NCBI GenBank assembly: GCA_902779075.1
Contig: CACZAK010000009.1
Location: forward strand, 1 to 64,000
DNA: 64,000 nt
Direction: 5' to 3'
DNA from: an uncultured bacterium
GTDB lineage: Bacteria > Verrucomicrobiota > Kiritimatiellia > RFP12 > UBA1067
Numbering within the stretch: the stretch's first letter is position 1; each line of letters starts with the position of its first letter. The position numbers and the translations under genes are program-made. The notes below the pieces were generated by a model. The model was not told the DNA's origin. It saw only the letters and a list, made by a program, of their open reading frames with translations, and ran no database searches. Below, piece after piece: positions 22,799-30,802 of the stretch.

Positions 22799-23986
22799 AT
22801 GATTGCACCCAAGAGAGAAATCAAGCGATTTAGGCGTTTCCACGGCTATGACTACAGCCGCGGAGCGGTCGTTTTCGCGTCGTTTCATCTTGAGCCGCGC
22901 CAGCAGCTTTTCGGGCGCGTGGATGGTGGGAAGGTGGTCTATTCTCCGGCGGGCGAGATTTTGGTGCGGGTGATCGAGAAGGAGACATCGCGCACGCCAG
23001 ATGTTCAGCTGATGAAGTGGGTGGTGATGCCAGATCACGTTCATCTGAGGATTTACCTTCGGCCAGGGCAGAGCGAGCCATTGAAGAAGCTCGGGCAGTT
23101 CATCTACAATGTGAAGGCATGGAGCCGCAACATCGCGAAGCGCGATCTGGGGCTTTCTTTTGAATGGCAGAAGAACTACCACGACTGGCTCTGCCTTTCG
23201 CGAGAGGCGATCGAGGCGGTCGATAAGTACATCGAGAACAATCCGCTCAAGTGGTCGCTGATGCACGGTTATCCGCCGCCGCTTGCGTTGATCGAGCCGC
23301 TTGTCGCCGATGTGCTGCCGTATGGCGAATGGTGGAGCGGCGCGGGCGAGGTTGCTTTGCTTGATGGCAAGATCGCGGCGGTGAGGCTGTCTAGGTCGAT
23401 TTCTACGGCGGAGTTTCCGGCGGTCGAGGCGCGGTTGATGTCGGCGGTCGATAAAGGCTTTACGCTCGCGGGCACCTGGATTTCGCCGTGCGAGCGGGTT
23501 GTATTTGCCGGGCTGGTGAAGCGCGGCGCGGCGATCATCAAGGCTTCGCAGGATCCGCTTTCGATGGTTTACCGGCCCAAGGGCGATGAGCCGGGGCTTT
23601 TCGCGAAAAGGCGGTATTTGGTGATTTCGCGCCCGGCGGGGAATCCGGCGGGGAATCCGGCGGGGCTTGCGCCCGCCTGCTCAGGACGGAGGGCGGTTGG
23701 CCTTGCCCGCCATCCTGAGCAGGGCTATGTTGGCCTTGCCTGCCATCCTGAGCAGGGCGGCGAAAGCCCGCCCGGATTCCCGCCCGGATTCCCACCCGGA
23801 TCGCGCCAAGCCGGATGGCACGGTATCAACGACGCCCTAGATGAAATCGCCGTTGCGAGTGGTGGCGTGGGCGTTTACGTGAAACGCATCAACGGGCGCA
23901 TAAACTGGCAGTGGAATATGGCTGGGCTCGCGCGCCATCCTGAGCAGGGCGGCGAAAGCCCGCCCGGAAAGAAGGAGCTTGCATGA
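22799..23986 (+). CDS. RAYT-like HUH (Y1) transposase fused to a second domain, interrupted by repeats
   Basis: 395 aa. Residues 1-160 match the REP-associated tyrosine transposase / Y1 (IS200-like) group: VVFASFHLEP, the HUH motif VMPDHVHLRIYL with His80 and His82, and the helix VDKYIENNPLKW with candidate catalytic Tyr144. RAYTs process single-stranded DNA next to REP palindromes. Residues 165-280 and 335-360 look like two halves of one additional alpha/beta domain (FTLAGTWISPCERVVFAGL, RRYLVISR, then WHGINDALDEIA), perhaps a DprA/Rossmann-like module. The halves are split by a repeat-encoded Pro/Gly-rich insertion (23636-23815). The stop overlaps the next ATG (23983). REP-like palindromes are frequent in this window. 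Confidence 0.75.
   Translation: MIAPKREIKRFRRFHGYDYSRGAVVFASFHLEPRQQLFGRVDGGKVVYSPAGEILVRVIEKETSRTPDVQLMKWVVMPDHVHLRIYLRPGQSEPLKKLGQFIYNVKAWSRNIAKRDLGLSFEWQKNYHDWLCLSREAIEAVDKYIENNPLKWSLMHGYPPPLALIEPLVADVLPYGEWWSGAGEVALLDGKIAAVRLSRSISTAEFPAVEARLMSAVDKGFTLAGTWISPCERVVFAGLVKRGAAIIKASQDPLSMVYRPKGDEPGLFAKRRYLVISRPAGNPAGNPAGLAPACSGRRAVGLARHPEQGYVGLACHPEQGGESPPGFPPGFPPGSRQAGWHGINDALDEIAVASGGVGVYVKRINGRINWQWNMAGLARHPEQGGESPPGKKELA
23636..23815. repeat. Repeat-rich insertion inside the RAYT gene
   Basis: Tandem GGGAATCCGGC units, inverted and direct copies of CCATCCTGAGCAGGGC, and a hairpin with GGGCGG / CCCGCCC arms around CGAAAG are translated as PAGNPAGNPAG and HPEQGGESPPG-type peptide. One more copy of the last unit lies near the 3' end (23937-23969). 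Confidence 0.65.
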
Positions 23987-26900
23987 AACCGTTAATCTCG
24001 CTTTTTCTCTTTTGCATGGCGCTCACTTCGGCCGCCGAAGTGGTGCATGTTTATGAGCGCGCCTCCACCGGCGAACTTCTCGCCGACCGCACGCTCGACA
24101 CCGGTCGCAGCTACCTCACGCAGGCGGCCCCCGTGAAAAGCGGCTCCATCTTCACCCACTGGACGATTTCCACGGCACAAGCCTTTTCGCCGCGCGATGC
24201 CTGGGGCCGCGCCTACGATGCCGCGCCATTCACGCTCTACGAGGAAACCACCCTCACCGCCAACTACCTGCCCGCGTCGCAAGATTCCGATGGCGATGGC
24301 ATCGCCGATGGCCACGAAATCTATTGGTATGGCAATCTCACCAACGGCGCGGCAAGCGATACCGATAACGATGGCCGCACCTTCGCGCAGGAAATCGCCG
24401 CCGGCACCAACCCGATCTTCCCCGAGCGCCACGAGGATGGGCCGATTGCCTACGCCGATGGCGCGCTTTGGCTCTACAACCCGCATGGCTATGCGCCCTA
24501 TACGATTCGCAGCGAGCCGGAGGGCGCGCTCTTCGCGACCGTGACCGGCTACAAGCGGCCCGGCGAGAGCATCGCCTCGACTGATTCCTATACCGCTTCT
24601 GCCACATCATCCCGCTTCGCCTACTGGTCGCTCAACGGCGTGCGCCAGGCCGATGCCTGGGGCCGGGCTTTAGATTCGATTGCGCTGACCATGCCCTCGA
24701 ATGCCATTGAGATCGTGGCCGTCGCCGAGAGCGACTATATGACCCGCATGAGCCTCTACTGGTATGGCAGTCCTGCGGTGTCGGCTTCTGCCGACACCGA
24801 CAACGACGGCCGCACCTTCGCCGAGGAACTCGCCGCAGGCACGAATCCGCTCTTCCCCGAACGCCATGAAGAAGGGCCGGTCGCATACGCCGACGGCGCG
24901 CTCTTGCAGTACAACCCCTACAACCTTCAGCCCTATACCTTCCGCAGCGAGCCGGAGGGCGCGCTCTTCGCGACCGTGAGCGACTACACGCGGGCGGGAT
25001 CGCAACTAGAGTTTGCGAAGCCATCCGGCAATTTCGCCTATTGGAGGTCAAATGGCGTTGAACTTCGCGATGCCTGGGGGCGTGCGGTTGATTCGATCTC
25101 GCTGACCATGCCCACGAATGCCGTTGAATTCGTGGCCGTTGCTGAGAGCGACTATATGACCCGCATGAGCCTCTACTGGTATGGCAGTCCTGCGGTGTCG
25201 GCTTCTGCCGATACCGACAACGACGGCCGCACCTTCGCCGAGGAACTCGCCGCCGGCACGAACCCGCTCTTCCCCGAACGCCACGAAGAAGGGCCGGTGG
25301 CATACGCCGATACGGAAGCGCATGAGATGAACCTCCAGCCCTACGAGCAGGTGCAGGGCGCAGTCGTGGGCGGGGCGTATTCACAGGTATTCACATCGCC
25401 CGTGGCTGGCAACGCCGCCACAAGCGCGACCTTCGGCAACGGCGGCGCGGTGTGGCCGGTGGTTGCCGATGTGAATGATGATGGGCTGTGGGATCTCGTG
25501 GTGTGCTGGGAAGGTGGTGGAGAGAAAGGGACACAAGGGACTCAAGGGACGCAAGGGACTGCACCGCTTATACAGTCGCTGGCCATTTTCATCAATGTGG
25601 GCACGAAGGGTAACCCCGAGTTCGAGATTGATGCGAGCGGCGCGCTCGGCGAGCGCGCCCTACCGTGGATTGGCATGAACTCGCCCGAGAAGCTTGCCGG
25701 GTTTACACTTGACGTGCCTGCACCGAGCGATGCATTGAGCGCCACCACCAACGGCACGGCGCTTCTGGTGAGCGATAGCGAAGGGAGGATTTGGTATTAT
25801 AAAGGGACGCAAGCGACAGAAGGGACTGAAGGGACTTCACCAACTTCCCAGTCGCTTGAGTCTCTTGAGTCGCTTTCGTCACTTTCCTTCACCCTCCAGC
25901 ACAAGGTGTGGGGTGGCTCTCATGCGGGCTTTGCGCAGGGGTTACGGCTCGCGGCGGTTGACTGGGATGACGATGGCGATCTCGACTGCCTTGCGGGCAC
26001 TGCCGATGGTAAGCTGATGCTGCTAAGAGATCCGAAGGTCGGGCGGCCCACGAATCTGAAGGCGCTTGCGGGCGTGGATAACGTGCTGTTCACGTGGGAT
26101 CCGAACGCGCAGAGCCGCATCAGGGGATATCGGGTGTACCGGGCTGAAGGGACGCAAGCGACGGAAGCGACAGAAGGGACATTTGCAAGAATTGCGCAGC
26201 CGCAGTTGCCCACCTACCGCGATTTCCCAGGTAGTGGCGATGAGTTTGCCTACAAGGTATCATCGGTGAGTCGGTTCTACACTGCCGGCAACTCGACGCC
26301 CACGGAAACCGAATCGCCCGCGACCGAGGCGGTGACGGCACGGCTCGGCAGCGTGCGCTTCTTCTGGAACGACGCGGCTACGAAGGTGGGCGAGCAGGTG
26401 GCCGTGATGCTCTCGATTGAGAACTCGATGAACTACTCCGTGACTGGGCAGACCGAGGTGGTTACCTACGATCCAGAATATTTGACGCCGGTGAAGGTGG
26501 TGAAAACGGGGCTCACGGAGGAGTGCGTGATTGAAGAGACTCACGGGACGAAAGAGACGCAAGGGACAGTGACGGAAGTGACTGGCGAGTGGCGGATTAC
26601 GGTGGGGGGCGCGAGCGGGACAGCAAGCGTACAACAGCAAGGTGGGGCGGTCATTCTACCGGCGGGCGGCGGGAAGTTCCTATCGCTCGTGTTTGAGGCG
26701 AAGAAGGAAGGTGTGACGACGGTCGGCGGTCGCGGGGCGACCGCCCTACCGGCGGGTGACGGGGCGTATGCCACGGTGAGCATCGCGGCGCGCTCGGCGA
26801 GCGCGCCCTACCGGCTCGGCGACGTGGATGGCGACGGCGATGTGGATGTGGAGGATTTGCGGCTATTGGCGAAGCTCAAGAATGGCAACGGCCGCAAGCC

Positions 26901-27003
26901 AACAGCCGACCAGCTGAAGGCGGGCGATTTCAACGGAAACGGAAAACTCGACAACGCCGATTACCAGGCGTTGAAGGCGTTGTTGAAGGGGAGTGGGGAA
27001 TGA
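23983..27003 (+). CDS. Secreted multidomain protein with thrombospondin-3-like repeats, FG-GAP, Fn3, cohesin-like and C-terminal dockerin
   Basis: 1006 aa, ATG overlapping the RAYT stop. Signal peptide 1-18. There are three copies of a unit containing DTDNDGRTFAEELAAGTNP (calcium-binding thrombospondin type 3 / EF-like) in residues 105-450, two of them nearly identical. Next come FG-GAP/VCBS-like strands (VVADVNDDGLWDLVV, AVDWDDDGDLDCLAG), an Fn3-like domain (about 690-780), a cohesin-like beta-sandwich (about 785-910), and a dockerin type I pair of calcium loops near 945-1003 (GDVDGDGDVDVEDLRLL and GDFNGNGKLDNADYQALK). It probably docks to a cohesin, plausibly the next gene product. Several in-frame simple repeats of a 9-bp GGGACNCAA unit and REP-like palindromes interrupt it. 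Confidence 0.75.
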   Translation: MKPLISLFLFCMALTSAAEVVHVYERASTGELLADRTLDTGRSYLTQAAPVKSGSIFTHWTISTAQAFSPRDAWGRAYDAAPFTLYEETTLTANYLPASQDSDGDGIADGHEIYWYGNLTNGAASDTDNDGRTFAQEIAAGTNPIFPERHEDGPIAYADGALWLYNPHGYAPYTIRSEPEGALFATVTGYKRPGESIASTDSYTASATSSRFAYWSLNGVRQADAWGRALDSIALTMPSNAIEIVAVAESDYMTRMSLYWYGSPAVSASADTDNDGRTFAEELAAGTNPLFPERHEEGPVAYADGALLQYNPYNLQPYTFRSEPEGALFATVSDYTRAGSQLEFAKPSGNFAYWRSNGVELRDAWGRAVDSISLTMPTNAVEFVAVAESDYMTRMSLYWYGSPAVSASADTDNDGRTFAEELAAGTNPLFPERHEEGPVAYADTEAHEMNLQPYEQVQGAVVGGAYSQVFTSPVAGNAATSATFGNGGAVWPVVADVNDDGLWDLVVCWEGGGEKGTQGTQGTQGTAPLIQSLAIFINVGTKGNPEFEIDASGALGERALPWIGMNSPEKLAGFTLDVPAPSDALSATTNGTALLVSDSEGRIWYYKGTQATEGTEGTSPTSQSLESLESLSSLSFTLQHKVWGGSHAGFAQGLRLAAVDWDDDGDLDCLAGTADGKLMLLRDPKVGRPTNLKALAGVDNVLFTWDPNAQSRIRGYRVYRAEGTQATEATEGTFARIAQPQLPTYRDFPGSGDEFAYKVSSVSRFYTAGNSTPTETESPATEAVTARLGSVRFFWNDAATKVGEQVAVMLSIENSMNYSVTGQTEVVTYDPEYLTPVKVVKTGLTEECVIEETHGTKETQGTVTEVTGEWRITVGGASGTASVQQQGGAVILPAGGGKFLSLVFEAKKEGVTTVGGRGATALPAGDGAYATVSIAARSASAPYRLGDVDGDGDVDVEDLRLLAKLKNGNGRKPTADQLKAGDFNGNGKLDNADYQALKALLKGSGE
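25525..25563 (+). repeat. 9-bp in-frame tandem repeat (GGGACNCAA)
   Basis: Four to five iterations encode GTQ triplets. Related, more diverged stretches occur at about 25800-25890, 26147-26180 and 26533-26583 of the same gene. All preserve the frame, since the period is a multiple of three. Confidence 0.65.
25639..25665 (-). repeat. REP-like palindrome in the dockerin-protein CDS
   Basis: Arms GGCGCGCTC and GAGCGCGCC around GGC, then CTACCG. Perfect 9-bp stem. Read in frame 0 as GALGERALP. Confidence 0.75.
26619..26641. repeat. Half-copy of the 4366-4388 repeat inside the dockerin-protein CDS
   Basis: Identical over 23 bp to the right arm of the hairpin upstream of the giant surface protein; translated with SVQQQ. 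A second half-copy lies at 27031-27053. Confidence 0.75.
26725..26813 (-). repeat. Two REP-like palindromes in the dockerin-protein CDS
   Basis: 26725-26751: arms GGCGGTCGC and GCGACCGCC around GGG, then CTACCG, read as GGRGATALP (frame 0). 26787-26813: arms GGCGCGCTC and GAGCGCGCC around GGC, then CTACCG, read in another frame as AARSASAPYR. They lie just before the dockerin. Confidence 0.78.
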
Positions 27004-27004
27004 T

Positions 27005-28444
27005 ATGGTGAGAGAGATAGAGATGCGGAATACAACAAGCGTACAACAGCAAGTTGGCGGCGGTCGCGGGGCGACCGCCCTACCGTGGTGGCGAGTTGCG
27101 GCGCGCTCGGTGATCGCGCCCTACCGGCATGCGGCGCGCTCGGTGATCGCGCCCTACCGGTGGTGGGTGGCGTTTCTGGCGATGGTTGTTGTGCCGGTGG
27201 CGCTGGCCTATCAGGTTTCGGTGGGCACGTATGTGGCGAATGCGGGGCGGCAAATCACCGTGCCGGTTGCACTCGATTCGGCGGCTGGGCTTTCCTACGC
27301 GAGCGCCACGATCACCTACGACCCGCAGGTGTTGGTGGTCACGAAGGCCGAGGCGGGTTCGCTCAAGTCGTTGATGGCGGAGGATTTCGTGGCGGTCGAT
27401 ACGAATGGCACGCTGACGGTCTCGATCTTCGGCTCGACTGATGCGAATGTGGTTTCGGGCTCCGGTTCGATTGCCAACGTCACGTTCGCGGTGCGCGAAG
27501 GGACGGCGGGGCTCTACTCCGACTTGGCCGTGAGCAGTGTCGAACTCGGCGAGAAGTCGGGCGTGAAAGATGTCACGGCGGGGAATCCGGTCCAGACCAT
27601 GAGCGGCATGGTGCGCGTGATGGGCGAGACCGCCGAGGTGACGCGTCTGGAGAACGCCGAAATCGTTGTAGCCGATACCGCTTTGGGTGCGCTGTCGCTC
27701 AGCGCGGGTGATGCGATTCAGGCGAGCGATGCGCAAACGGCGATTCGGGTGTCCGGCGCGATGTCGGCATCGGGCGCAATTGCCGTCAAGGCGCCGGCGA
27801 ACGGATGGGCAAGCGGAACCTACGCGCTTCTCTCCACGACCACGGCGGGGTTGGCGTTCAGCCTGGAAGGGGTGGACGGCGCGACGTTCTCCACCGAGAC
27901 GGCGAATGGCGTGACGACGTACTACGCGGCGGTTTCCGTTGCTGGCGAGATTCCCGTGACCTGTGCGGCGGAGACTTTGTCCGCTGGGGCGAAGAACCAG
28001 ATTCGGTCGCTCCTTGCCGGTCAGTTGTCCGGCGTGACGGAGATTGTCGTGTCGGGTCCGCAGGGGAACGTGGGCTTGATTGCGGACATGGGCATTGCGC
28101 CATCCTGCACGCGCGACGGAACGCGTCTGCTGGCAAGCTACGCGATGCCGGAGCTGCGCATCACGCAGTTCGATCCCAAGACGGGGGCTGTGCGCTTCAA
28201 GGTGACGCCCGGCGCGGGCAATCAGATCGTTTCTGAAATCGCCACGGGGTACATCCACGTGTACGGCACGAACAGCCTGAGCGAGAAGATGAAGTACATC
28301 TCGCAGGTCGGATTCGACCTCACGCCGTATCTCAAGGCCGAGACCAAGGGCGAGGGTACTCTTTACGTGACGCTGGGAACGCACACGTTCCTCAAGGTAA
28401 AGGTTGAAGCCGTACCGCGTACCGAGGGACAGGTCGAGCAATAG
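27005..28444 (+). CDS. Secreted cohesin-like protein with palindrome-invaded signal-peptide region
   Basis: 479 aa from ATG 27005 (ATG 27023 is an alternative). It starts two bases after the dockerin gene. The N-terminal 50 residues are encoded almost wholly by repeats (a 23-bp half-repeat and three REP-like palindromes). Then a hydrophobic stretch WVAFLAMVVVPVALAY (about residues 54-70) gives a signal peptide with an unusually long, Arg-rich n-region. Residues about 72-200 fit a cohesin-type beta-sandwich: YQVSVGTYVANAGRQITVPV, ASATITYDPQVL, SGSGSIANVTFAV. The rest (200-479) is beta-rich and unrecognised. The cohesin-dockerin neighbourhood suggests a cell-surface or secreted protein complex. 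No sortase or S-layer anchor is seen. Confidence 0.65.
   Translation: MVREIEMRNTTSVQQQVGGGRGATALPWWRVAARSVIAPYRHAARSVIAPYRWWVAFLAMVVVPVALAYQVSVGTYVANAGRQITVPVALDSAAGLSYASATITYDPQVLVVTKAEAGSLKSLMAEDFVAVDTNGTLTVSIFGSTDANVVSGSGSIANVTFAVREGTAGLYSDLAVSSVELGEKSGVKDVTAGNPVQTMSGMVRVMGETAEVTRLENAEIVVADTALGALSLSAGDAIQASDAQTAIRVSGAMSASGAIAVKAPANGWASGTYALLSTTTAGLAFSLEGVDGATFSTETANGVTTYYAAVSVAGEIPVTCAAETLSAGAKNQIRSLLAGQLSGVTEIVVSGPQGNVGLIADMGIAPSCTRDGTRLLASYAMPELRITQFDPKTGAVRFKVTPGAGNQIVSEIATGYIHVYGTNSLSEKMKYISQVGFDLTPYLKAETKGEGTLYVTLGTHTFLKVKVEAVPRTEGQVEQ
27031..27159 (-). repeat. Repeat cluster at the 5' end of the cohesin-like gene: one half-repeat and three REP-like palindromes
   Basis: 27031-27053 is a half-copy of the 4366 repeat. 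27059-27085 has arms GGCGGTCGC and GCGACCGCC. 27100-27126 and 27133-27159 have arms GGCGCGCTC and GATCGCGCC around GGT (six outer pairs kept). All three palindromes end in CTACCG. They encode GGRGATALP once and AARSVIAPYR twice. Confidence 0.8.
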
Positions 28445-28485
28445 GTGAACCATTGCGGTGGCATGGCCGATTGCTGGCACGCGAG

Positions 28486-28570
28486 GATTGGAATCAACTT
28501 TTTTGAAAACAACTCGCCTTTGGTGCGCGGGTTAACTCGCTACGTATGGGTGAAAAACTCAGATGCGCCC
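28486..28570. mobile_element. Partial copy of the MITE
   Basis: It shares GATTGGAA, CAACT, TGCCTTTGG-like core sequence and the right terminus AGATGCGCCC with the 16919-17056 element, but lacks the left end and part of the internal hairpin. The 208-bp gap 28445-28652 holds this and a promoter-like TGGTATACT (28619-28627) before the kinase gene. Confidence 0.6.
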
Positions 28571-28652
28571 CTGGGCTAATCGCGTGAAGTTATATACTTT
28601 ACCATGCTGTCCGAATTATGGTATACTTATTGCCAAACATGCGGTAAAATAG

Positions 28653-30797
28653 ATGGCAGAAGAGGACGATCCAACAAAAAAGCACTCGATAGGTAGTGAC
28701 ATCACCGTGGAGCCCAAGCCGACATCCCATGGCGGCAGGCGCTTTGCGGCTGGCGACCTTATCCTAGGACGGTACAAAGTTGAATCCGAACTGGGGCAGG
28801 GAGGCATGGGCGTAGTCTACAAGTGCCTTGACAAAGTCGGCGGCGTCAAGGTCGCCGTCAAGGGGTTGCCGCCCGACGTCGCACACAACGAAGGGGAGAT
28901 GGAGGAAATCCGGGCGAACTTCCAGCTTGTCTGCGACCTGCGCCATGAGAACATTGCGGGCGTCCGAACCTTGGAGAAGGACGCCTCAGGCGACTACTAT
29001 CTTGTGATGGACCTTGCCCACGGCGAAGACCTCGGATCGTGGATGCGCAAGAACAAGGATGCCGACCTTAAGGCGAGGCTGTCAATCATTCGGCAGATAG
29101 CCTCCGCGCTCGACTATGCGCACAGGCGCAAGGTGATGCACCGCGACATCAAGCCTGGCAACATAATGGTTTCGTCCTCTGGACGAGTGCTGCTTCTCGA
29201 CTTCGGCCTTGCCGCGCAGATCAGCACGAGCCTGAGCCGCACGAGCCGCATGGTTGTTTCGCAGAGCGGTACGCCCGCGTACAAGTCCCCTGAGCAGTGG
29301 CGCGGCAATCCGCAGGGTGCCGCTGCGGACCAATACGCACTTGCCGTGGTGGCCTATCGGCTTCTTTCCGGAAGGCTACCGTTTGACGGGGATAATGTTC
29401 TGATTCTCTGCCGGGCAGTGCTGGAGGAGCGCCCGCCCGCGATAAAGTACCTTCCCTCGCACATCAACAAGGCGCTCGCCAAGGCGCTCTCGAAAGACCC
29501 GCACGACCGCTTCCCGAACTGTACGGCGTTTTCCGACGCCCTAGAGGGCAAGTCAGCAGCGGGTGGTTTCTGGAGAACGGCCCTTGTCGTCCTGTTGGCC
29601 GTAGGCGCCATATTTGCGGCTTGCGATATGTGGTTGCATTTCGTGAAGGAAGCACCGCCGCCTGTTGACAATGAATACGTGCAGATGACAAATGCCCTTA
29701 CCGTTGCGGTTTACAGGCGTAACCATGCGTATGAGGCTGTAGGGCCGTACATGGAATCTCCAAGAGGATTTGTCGCTAAGCTGGATTCCATCAAGAAGAT
29801 CTGGAACGGGCGAACAGACGCTGACGGGAAAATGTCGAAGCATAGGGTGAAGGACGTCCTGGCGGTTGTGTCAAATGAAGTGGCTGTATTGGAAGATGCA
29901 GTTGCGTGGATGTCCCAGAATAAAGGGAAGCGTGATGTTGCCGTCAAAAAGGAAGGTGAGCTTGGAAATTTTTACACGAAAGTGAAGGAAATGAATCCCG
30001 GTTTGTTCCGCCCCACGGAGTTGGAGGATTTTGATAAGCGGATTAAGGATGCATCGATATCGATAGACGATGGGGCTTTTGACAAGGCCGTAGAAACGAT
30101 TGACGAGGCGAGGCAAATCTTAGACGACATTCTCAAAGCAGCAAAGACGAAGGCCGACGAGGCTTGTTCTGTCGCCCAAAAAGAGCGGGACAAGGCCAAA
30201 GCCGCAGGAGTCGAGATTCATAACGATGACTATACGGCAGCTTGTCGCAGGATGGAAGAAGCAGAGGATTTGTATAAGAGAGAGAATTATGAGCAAGCGG
30301 AGACTAAATTCTATATGGCTGTGGAACAGTTCTCAAAATCATATAGACAAGTACCTACCAAAGGTGCTACAGCAACTAACGACACTGCTGCTGCCGCTGA
30401 CCAGACGTTGCATGTGATACCGCCACCGCAGCCGCCTATCAAACAGGAACCATCCATTCAGCAGCCCGTCAAACAGAAACCATCCATTCAGCAGCCTGTC
30501 AAACAGAAACCATCCATTCAGCAGCCCACCATGCAGAAAACTGCCATCCAGCCGCCTGCCATGCAACAGCCCACCATTGAACAGAAAAAGGCGGATCAGG
30601 CTCGCTTGGAAGCTGTAGAAGCACAGAAGAAGGCCATAAACGCAGGAGTCAAAGATCAAAATGATGACTACCTAGCTGCGTGTAGAAGAATAGAAGAAGC
30701 AGAGGCTCTTTACAAGAAGGGAAAATTCAAGCAGGCTAGTTTTAAGTTCTACCAGGCGGTAAACCAGTTCTCGGCAACTTACGAATCTAAGGAGTGA
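28653..30797 (+). CDS. Membrane-anchored Ser/Thr protein kinase (PknB/Hanks type)
   Basis: 714 aa. Kinase domain residues 40-300: glycine loop GQGGMGVVY (49-57), VAVK Lys70, catalytic HRD at 163-165 in MHRDIKPGN, DFG at 183-185, GTPAYKSPEQW. One membrane segment lies at about 306-328. The extracytoplasmic part has two homologous helical units of about 50 residues (each with NDDYxAACRRxEEAExLYKK and a following FYxAVxQFS), separated by a 30-bp coding repeat giving KQKPSIQQPV several times. The pathway is signal transduction from the envelope. The four downstream lipoprotein genes are closely packed, so the kinase probably senses or regulates an envelope/peptidoglycan process. Confidence 0.9.
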   Translation: MAEEDDPTKKHSIGSDITVEPKPTSHGGRRFAAGDLILGRYKVESELGQGGMGVVYKCLDKVGGVKVAVKGLPPDVAHNEGEMEEIRANFQLVCDLRHENIAGVRTLEKDASGDYYLVMDLAHGEDLGSWMRKNKDADLKARLSIIRQIASALDYAHRRKVMHRDIKPGNIMVSSSGRVLLLDFGLAAQISTSLSRTSRMVVSQSGTPAYKSPEQWRGNPQGAAADQYALAVVAYRLLSGRLPFDGDNVLILCRAVLEERPPAIKYLPSHINKALAKALSKDPHDRFPNCTAFSDALEGKSAAGGFWRTALVVLLAVGAIFAACDMWLHFVKEAPPPVDNEYVQMTNALTVAVYRRNHAYEAVGPYMESPRGFVAKLDSIKKIWNGRTDADGKMSKHRVKDVLAVVSNEVAVLEDAVAWMSQNKGKRDVAVKKEGELGNFYTKVKEMNPGLFRPTELEDFDKRIKDASISIDDGAFDKAVETIDEARQILDDILKAAKTKADEACSVAQKERDKAKAAGVEIHNDDYTAACRRMEEAEDLYKRENYEQAETKFYMAVEQFSKSYRQVPTKGATATNDTAAAADQTLHVIPPPQPPIKQEPSIQQPVKQKPSIQQPVKQKPSIQQPTMQKTAIQPPAMQQPTIEQKKADQARLEAVEAQKKAINAGVKDQNDDYLAACRRIEEAEALYKKGKFKQASFKFYQAVNQFSATYESKE

Positions 30798-30802
30798 CGA
30801 TT

